In this document: piece by piece, positions 12,416 to 20,000 of the stretch
How positions within the stretch are numbered: position 1 is the stretch's first letter
Layout of the letters: every line of letters begins with the position of its first letter
Assembly (NCBI GenBank): GCA_012295275.1
Contig: CM022667.1
Span: 9,380,038 to 9,400,037, forward strand
Reading direction: 5' to 3'
Length of the DNA stretch: 20,000 nt
Origin: Chrysomallon squamiferum
Lineage: Eukaryota > Mollusca > Gastropoda > Neomphalida > Peltospiridae
The notes under the pieces: model-generated
The model's database searches: none
The model's input: the letters and a program-made list of their open reading frames with translations, nothing else
Told to the model about the DNA's origin: nothing
Translations under genes and position numbers: made by a program

Positions 12416-13745
12416 TTCTCTACCGAGCCATGTATCTATCAGTCTGTCTGTCTATCTATCTGTCTATCTGTCTGGCTGGCTGGCTATATGTCTATCTAGT
12501 TCTCTGTCTGCATGTCTATTACTCTCGCTTAACAATATTTTGTCTGATGTAATCATTCACTGCTACGTGTTTTTCTTCTGTCCAAAACGATTAATCGTGA
12601 ATCTGATTGGCTGCAATAATCACGTGCTTCGTGAAACGTTTTGTTATCGAAGAAGACTGCAAAGCACAGCTTCAGGTTGTCGAGAAAGATGTAACCGTCT
12701 TGGACTGGACAGGCGCCTACAAATAAATATTTAGTTTTTTCCCTGTTAATGTACGCTGTGTAACACCTAAGGAGTTTTGAATGAATACATTTGTAAAATT
12801 TTCACTGCGATCGGCTTTGAAACCAGCCTTCCTCGAAGTGGTCTGAGTAACATTTCTCATCATTTGAAATGGCACCACACTCAGAAATCATAGATACGTG
12901 AATTCATAGTGTTATTTATTTATTATTATTATTATTATTATATTTTTTTTTTTTTAAAGCTTAGAACAATATGTCCACTTCCAGTTAAAATTTGAAAAAG
13001 CTAGTAGAAATACACACATATAACATACAAACACAAAAAATATTGCTGATGATCAGGATTATGATGAAGATGCGAACGATAATAACATGATGAAAATGCT
13101 GATGTTAATAATAATGATCATAATAATGATGGTGATGATGATGATGATAAAATAATTAATGTGCCCTGGATACGAACATTTATAAAATCAGTTAAAAGCT
13201 TCTCCCTGATTTTGACATAATGATTAAGATGTATCCATGATGATGATGATAATGATGGCGACGATAACAAAAGCAAAAGTAGCGAGAAAGAAGGCATTAA
13301 GTCAAGTCAGTGTAAGTTAACTGATTAACTTTACCTGCACTAAGGTAGAAATGACTCCAGACTTGGGAAGGAGAATCGCTGAGTTTGTTTGCAAATCTCA
13401 GGGAATGCACACGACACGTTCCATTTTTACTGTAAGTGAACGATTTGCACTCGACATTTTCTGAACAGTGTGTCCCACATGCAATCATATCTTTGACGTC
13501 GTAGAATGACGTAATAGTATTGTGTTCCGATGTAACGTCACCAAAAAACTTATTCCTAATCCAAGTCGTTCCTCTGCAGTTGCTGCAGTAATAATAATAA
13601 TAATAATAATAACAACAACAACACACAAAAATAAATAAATAAAGAAGATAAAATAAAATAGATAAATAAATGGAATCAAAATTTGTATATAAAACTATTT
13701 TGAAAACAAAGCTAACAATTGCCATAACTCTGACATATATATACA

Positions 13746-13869
<124 letters not shown>

Positions 13870-13949
13870 ATACATACCTGAGTACCTTTGAAAAAGAAAA
13901 TAATTGTTAACAGAAAAACGAAACTTAAATTTGAAAACATCGCATCCAA

Positions 13950-14372
13950 TCTTTAAACGTCCCGAAATACAAGTGCTGCAGCAAAAACAAATGAAATGAG
14001 CACGAAACACAAGTTTATTGAAATAAATAATTATTTTCTAAACTGACTGCAAAGCGACAACAAAACAATTACAATAAAAAGATGTCGATCAATCGCAGGT
14101 CTTGTTAGCCAGGACTAAACAAAAGTAAGCGAATCATAAAATGGCAAAATTTTGTAAATAATTGAAAGAAATTTTGTTTTATTTCAGCTGTGAAAAAAAA
14201 AAACACCGTTTGTTCTGAGCATGAAGATCGATTCGATGACTTATTGGTGATCGTAGATTTATTCTTTGTGCAAATTAATAATTCAGTTATTGCAAACTGG
14301 GAATAGGCACGATCTTTAAACTGGATTCACTGCCTAGCTTTCTGCAAATTACATTTTAGACATTAATTTTAA

Positions 14373-14419
<47 letters not shown>

Positions 14420-15224
14420 GGTGGGTGAGTGTGGGTGGGTGGGTGTGGGTGTGGGTGTCTGTGGGAATGTGTATATATATATCTCTACATATTTGTGTGT
14501 ATGTATACGTATGTCCACCATGTTTGTGCATGTGTATATATACGTGTGTTTGTGGCTACACATTTGTGCATGTGTGTGTTTTACAGAAAATAATTTCAAA
14601 TTAATTACTACTTTATAACGTCTTCTTAATTTTATTCAGTTATGTAAGACAGAGTATATGCATAGCGTTTAATGTTTTATTCAGTAATCACTCTCTCAGT
14701 GTTAGGAAATAAGACAACTCAGATTTTTAATACCTGCTCACTCTAATTTGCGTATACACAAAGAAAACGAAAATTGCAAAACAGCCAACTTTTCATTTAT
14801 TTATTTGTGTGTTTCTAAATATAATTATCATTAATTCGCAAGCTATATCAAAACATAAATATTAAATATGTGTATAAAACTACATTATCTGTAGAGCTCT
14901 TTCACGATAAACCGTTGCAGGGCCCTTAACTACACCCTAATAGGGCCTCGTTCAAGCTGTGGAAAGTTTTCTCAGCGATATTTAGATGTGTTGTTTTCTG
15001 TGTTTCTTTAACATAGCAAATTGGTCCTAACTTATCAACTTAAACACGGATCGCAATTTTGGTTATACATTTTTTACTATAGCTATTTTTTTTACTTATT
15101 ATAATATTTTATATTGTTGTACTTTTAAGGTAAAGTTTTTCAAAATGTCGGTAACATATTTACTATTTACCTAAATAGCTTACTTCAGTACACGTATTCC
15201 TATCAGTTTGTTTTAATTAAATAT

Positions 15225-15225
<1 letters not shown>
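13950..15225. other. Upstream region of lectin B and AT-rich spacer
   Basis: The portion to about 14965 matches the upstream region of copy A. The following 260 bases are AT-rich unique sequence absent next to copy A, where the inverted arm takes its place, but repeated after copy C at about 19365-19630. No exon is seen. Confidence 0.65.
14378..14456 (+). repeat. (TG)n passing into (GGGT)n, G-quadruplex-prone, copy B
   Basis: GGGTGGGTGGGTGGG at 14411-14425 and a second G-run cluster to 14456. Four GGG runs separated by single T fit the classic parallel G-quadruplex motif. It lies about 460 bases upstream of the lectin B start, with the G-rich strand opposite the coding strand. Confidence 0.8.
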
Positions 15226-15452
<227 letters not shown>

Positions 15453-15916
15453 ATTATGTCACACATGTCGCCATGTATATGTGTGCATGTGTGTGTCTCT
15501 GTGTGTGTGCATGTGTGTCTATGCGTGTGTGCGTGTGTGAGTGTGCGTGTGGTCGAACTGTCACAGTGGTTTTTCAGAGATGTAACTTTCTTTCTTAGTA
15601 CAACAGATGTCACCCCATTTGCCAAACTCAGTCACTTAAAATAGTATTAGTGGAAGTAGCTTCACTTAAAAGATAAACAGAGGTATTTCTAGTACTAGTA
15701 AAATAAGTACTATTTGTTGTAGTTCTTGTAGATGCAGCCGTAGTAGCAGCAGTATTATCAGTTGTCGTTGTAGTGAGTAGGAACAATAATGGTAGTAGAA
15801 GTATCAGCAGTAGTAGCAGTAAAATAAGAAAAAACAAGATATATTCCTATTTATATCTTTTTTTCTTTTTTTTTTTATTATTATTAATATTTTTTTTACA
15901 GTCTGTATATTTACAG

Positions 15917-16046
15917 AACAATACAAAACCTGTAACATATCACATATCGCAAAATTATTCGGAATTAGAAGCTTTTCGTATATCAGAATTTCAGATAAGT
16001 GAAACTCCACCTGTATTTAATATCAGCATTCACCGACTAGCTTTAA
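15917..16046 (+). other. Exon-like 130-base module, copy 4
   Basis: Same borders and open 43-codon frame as the other three copies. It contains SELEAFRISEF where copies 1 and 2 have IPEF. Unrecognised. Confidence 0.4.
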
Positions 16047-16479
16047 GTAAGTAACAGTTTAAACAGTAATCAACATTATATCTTTATTGTTTCCTCTTTT
16101 TTTTTTTGCCCTGTCGTTACGACATTATATTACTTTTTCACAAATGTATCTGCGACTCACTTCAGAGCGGACGTCGTTCCAGGCGTTTTGCTCATTTACC
16201 AACGCCACGACGTCCTCGTTCTTATAGTTATTGGGTTCCCCGGCGTCCCATTTCGTAAAGCTGACGTCATTTCCGTTCACCCAGACAAACTTGCCCTCCT
16301 CCGCTTCGTCAGTGAGGCCGATGTAGTACACGGAGTCGCCTGAAACGAGGTCGTGAACGAAACATTTGAATGTAAACGGCTGGAGCGACGTCATCTTCCT
16401 GACACGTCGTCTATGACGGAATTTTTACCAATAAATAAACATTTTTTTGTTTGTTTGTTTATTTATAATACAACCAGTA

Positions 16480-16703
16480 TGCGTGCGTGTGTGTCTGTGT
16501 GTGTGTGCTGTGTGTGTGTGTGCGTGTGCTTGTGTATGTGAACTTGTGTGTGTGTGTAATTATCGATGAAAGAAAGAGGTTTAAAAATACATTTTCACAT
16601 TTAATTCGTCTGTCTTTCTCTCTCTTTCGGTCTTTCTAACACACACAGACATACACACACACACACACAAGCACACGCACACACACACACACACACACTC
16701 TTT

Positions 16704-16762
<59 letters not shown>
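16480..16762. repeat. (TG)n, (CA)n and (TA)n tracts in lectin C last intron
   Basis: Includes a TA run of about 42 bases (16721-16762), which is only about 12 bases long in copy B. Otherwise as copy B. Confidence 0.93.
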
Positions 16763-16765
<3 letters not shown>

Positions 16766-18109
16766 TCTCTACCGAGCCATGTATCTATCAGTCTGTCTAT
16801 CTATCTATCTGTCTATCTGTCTGGCTGGCTGGCTATATGTCTATCTAGTTCTCTGTCTGCATGTCTATTACTCTCGCTTACCAATATTTTGTCTGATGTA
16901 ATCATTCACTGCTACGTGTTTTTCTTCTGTGTCCAAAACGATTAATCGTGAATCTGATTGGCTGCAATAATCACGTGCTTCGTGAAACGTTTTGTTATCG
17001 AAGAAGACTGCAAAGCACAGCTTCAGGTTGTCGAGAAAGATGTAACCGTCTTGGACTGGACAGGCGCCTACAAATAAATATTCAGTTGTTTTTTCCTGTT
17101 AATGTACGCTGTGTAACACCTAAGGAGTTTTGAATGAATACATTTGTAAAATTTTCACTGCGATCGGCTTTGAAACCAGCCTTCCTCGAAGTGGTCTGAG
17201 TAACATTTCTCATCATTTGAAATGGCACCACACTCAGAAATCATAGATACGTGAATTCATAGTGTTATTTATTTTTATTATTATTATTATTATTATTATA
17301 TTTTTTTTTTTTTTTTAAAACCTTAGAACAATATGTCCACTTCCAGTTAAAATTTGAAAAAGCTAGTAGAAATACACACATATAACATACAAACACAAAA
17401 AATATTGCTGATGATCAGGATTATGATGAAGATGCGAACGATAATAACATGATGAAAATGCTGATGTTAATAATAATGATCATAATAATGATGGTGATGA
17501 TGATGATGATAAAATAATTAATGTGCCCTGGATACGAACATTTATAAAATCAGTTAAAAGCTTCTCCCTGATTTTGACATAATGATTTAAGATGTATCCA
17601 TGATGATGATGATAATGATGGCGACGATAACAAAAGCAAAAGTAGCGAGAAAGAAGGCATTAATTCAAGTCAGTGTAAGTTAATTGATTAACTTTACCTG
17701 CACTCAGGTAGAAATGACTCCAGACTTGGGAAGGAGAATCGCTGAGTTTGTTTGCAAATCTCAGGGAATGCACACGACACGTTCCATTTTTACTGTAAGT
17801 GAACGATTTGCACTCGACATTTTCTGGAACAGTGTGTCCCACATGCAATCATATCTTTGACGTCGTAGAATGACGTAATAGTATTGTGTTCCGATGTGAC
17901 GTCACCAAAAAACTGATTCCTAATCCAAGTCGTTCCTCTGCAGTTGCTGCAGTAATAATAATAATAATAATAATAACAACAACAACACACAAAAATAAAT
18001 AAATAAAGAAGATAAAATAAAATAGATAAATAAATGGAATCAAAATTTGTATATAAAACTATTTTGAAAACAAAGCTAACAATTGCCATAACTCTGACAT
18101 ATATATACA

Positions 18110-18253
<144 letters not shown>

Positions 18254-18335
18254 ATACATACCTGTGAGTACCTTTGAAAAAGAAAATAATTGTTAACAGA
18301 AAAACGAAACTTAAATTTGAAAACATCGCATCCAA

Positions 18336-18760
18336 TCTTTAAACGTCCCGAAATACAAGAGCTGCAGCAAAAACAAATGAAATGAGCACGAAACACAAGT
18401 TTATTGAAATAAATAATTATTTTCTAAACTGACTGCAAAGCGACAACAAAACAATTACAATAAAAAGATGTCGATCAATCGCATGTCATGCCAGCCAGGA
18501 CTAAATAAAAGTAAGCGAATCATAAAATGGCAAAATTTTGTAAATAATTGAAAGAAACTTTGTTTTATTTCAGCTGTGAAAAAAAAAAAAACACCGTTTG
18601 TTCTGAGCATGAAGATCGATTCGATGACTTATTGGTGATCGTAGATTTATTCTTTGTGCAAATTAATAATTCAGTTATTGCAAACTGGGAATAAGCACGA
18701 TCTTTAAACTGGATTCACTGCCTAGCTTTCTGCAAATTACATTTTAGACATTAATTTTAA

Positions 18761-18809
<49 letters not shown>

Positions 18810-19628
18810 GGTGGGTGGGTGGGGGTGGGTGGGTGGGTGTGGGTGTGGGTGTCTGTGGGTGGGTGGTGTGTATATATATATCTCTACATATTTGTGTGTA
18901 TGTATACGTATGTCCACCATGTTTGTGCATGTGTATATATACGTATGTATGTGGCTACACATTTGTGCATGTGTGTGTTTTACAGAAAATAATTTCAAAT
19001 TAATACTACTTTATAACGTCTTCTTAATTTTATTCAGTTATGTCAGACAGAGTATATGCATAGCGTTTAATGTTTTATTCAGTAATCACTCTCTCAGTGT
19101 TAGGAAATAAGACAACTCAGATTTTTAATACCTGCTCACTCTAATTTGCGTATACACAAAGAAAACGAAAATTGCAAAACAGCCAACTTTTCATTTATTT
19201 ATTTGTGTGTTTCTAAATATATTTATCATTAATTCGCAAGCTATATCAAAACATAAATATTAAATATGTGTATAAAACTACATTATCTGTAGAGCTCTTT
19301 CACGATAAACCGTTGCAGGGCCCTTAACTACACCCTAATAGGGCCTCGTTCAAGCTGTGGAAAGTTTTCTCAGCGATATTTAGATGTGTTGTTTTCTGTG
19401 TTTCTTTAACATAGCAAATTGGTCCTAACTTATCAACTTAAACACGGATCGCAATTTTGGTTATACATTTTTTTACTATAGCTATTTTTTTTTTTACTTA
19501 TTATAATATTTTATATTGTTGTACTTTTTAAGGTAAAAGTTTTTCAAAATGTCGGTAACATATTTACTATTTACCTAAATAGCTTACTTCAGTACACATA
19601 TTCCTATCAGTTTGTTTTAATTAAATAT

Positions 19629-19630
<2 letters not shown>
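18336..19630. other. Upstream region of lectin C and AT-rich spacer
   Basis: Repeats 13950-15225 with few differences. No exon, RNA gene or clear promoter element is seen. Confidence 0.65.
18768..18870 (+). repeat. (TG)n passing into (GGGT)n, G-quadruplex-prone, copy C
   Basis: At 18801-18837 there are eight or more GGG runs, separated mainly by single T. It is longer than in copy B; copy A has no such G-runs at the same place. Confidence 0.82.
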
Positions 19631-19682
<52 letters not shown>

Positions 19683-19750
19683 GAGAGAGAGAGAGAGAGA
19701 GAGAGAGATTATGTGAAAAGAGACATGTGTGTATGTGTGAGAGAGAGAGA

Positions 19751-19799
<49 letters not shown>

Positions 19800-20000
19800 C
19801 ACAGTGGAGAGAGAGAGAGAGAGAGAGAGAGACAACAGAGAGAGAGATTTTGTCAAACTCAAGAGAGAGATAGAGAGAGAGAACATTATTAAAAAGATAA
19901 ACATGAGGTATTTCTAGTGTAGTAAAATAAGTACTATTTGTTGTGTTCTTGTGTGTGTATGTGTGTGTGCGTGTGTGAGTTGTCGTTGTGGTCGAACTGT
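19631..20000. repeat. Scrambled GA repeat with shredded pieces of the next unit
   Basis: GA repeat is interrupted by short pieces found in order in the 15450-15750 flank, including ACTGTCACAGTGG and AAGATAAACA, with the intervening unique sequence replaced by GA. It is either a decayed unit start or a consensus fault. Confidence 0.7.

Overview
This window is animal nuclear DNA. Coding sequence is split into short exons with GT-AG borders and consistent intron phases. There are no bacterial-style gene runs, and a large share of the window is simple-sequence repeat (GA, CA/TG, AAT, TAG, GATA, CATA, ATTTTT). Dense microsatellites plus small secreted PAN + C-type-lectin genes suggest a lophotrochozoan, perhaps a mollusc, but the species cannot be named from the sequence. 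Most long open frames are translations of microsatellites, not genes.

Left part (about 1-4,100, minus strand): one complete eight-exon gene for a short-chain dehydrogenase/reductase of the 15-hydroxyprostaglandin dehydrogenase type. All seven introns have usable borders and the phases join into a single 276-residue frame ending at the stop at 124-126. The first coding exon supplies only five coding bases. Nearly every intron carries its own microsatellite.

Middle and right part (about 5,500-20,000): a segmentally duplicated lectin locus. The unit gene (minus strand) has four exons: signal peptide, PAN/apple-like domain, first half of a C-type lectin domain (CTLD), and second half of the CTLD with the EPN and WND sugar/calcium motifs. 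Copy A (6440-8670) reads as an intact 240-residue secreted protein. Copy B (11800-13949) has two 2-base deletions and a lost splice donor. Copy C (16125-18335) has a 1-base insertion in the PAN exon. Copies B and C are tandem, about 4.35 kb apart. A fourth, orphan copy of only the last CTLD exon (copy D, 10122-10336) lies in the opposite orientation.

The most interesting structure is an inverted repeat. An arm of about 1 kb around the last exon of copy A (6161-7126) is mirrored by 9652-10613 around orphan exon D, and the first three exons of copy A lie in the loop. The inner ends of the arms fall inside the last intron. Inversion of the loop would therefore join the same signal-PAN-CTLD1 exons to exon D instead of exon A without breaking the gene. 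The last exon is also the only coding part that differs much among copies, mostly by amino-acid-changing substitutions near the calcium/sugar site. An invertible lectin with exchangeable binding exons is a hypothesis, not something the sequence proves.

A second module is a 130-base open stretch with splice-like borders, present four times on the strand opposite the lectins; I do not recognise it. The last 400 bases are a jumble of GA repeat and shredded pieces of the unit, either a decayed copy or an assembly/consensus fault.
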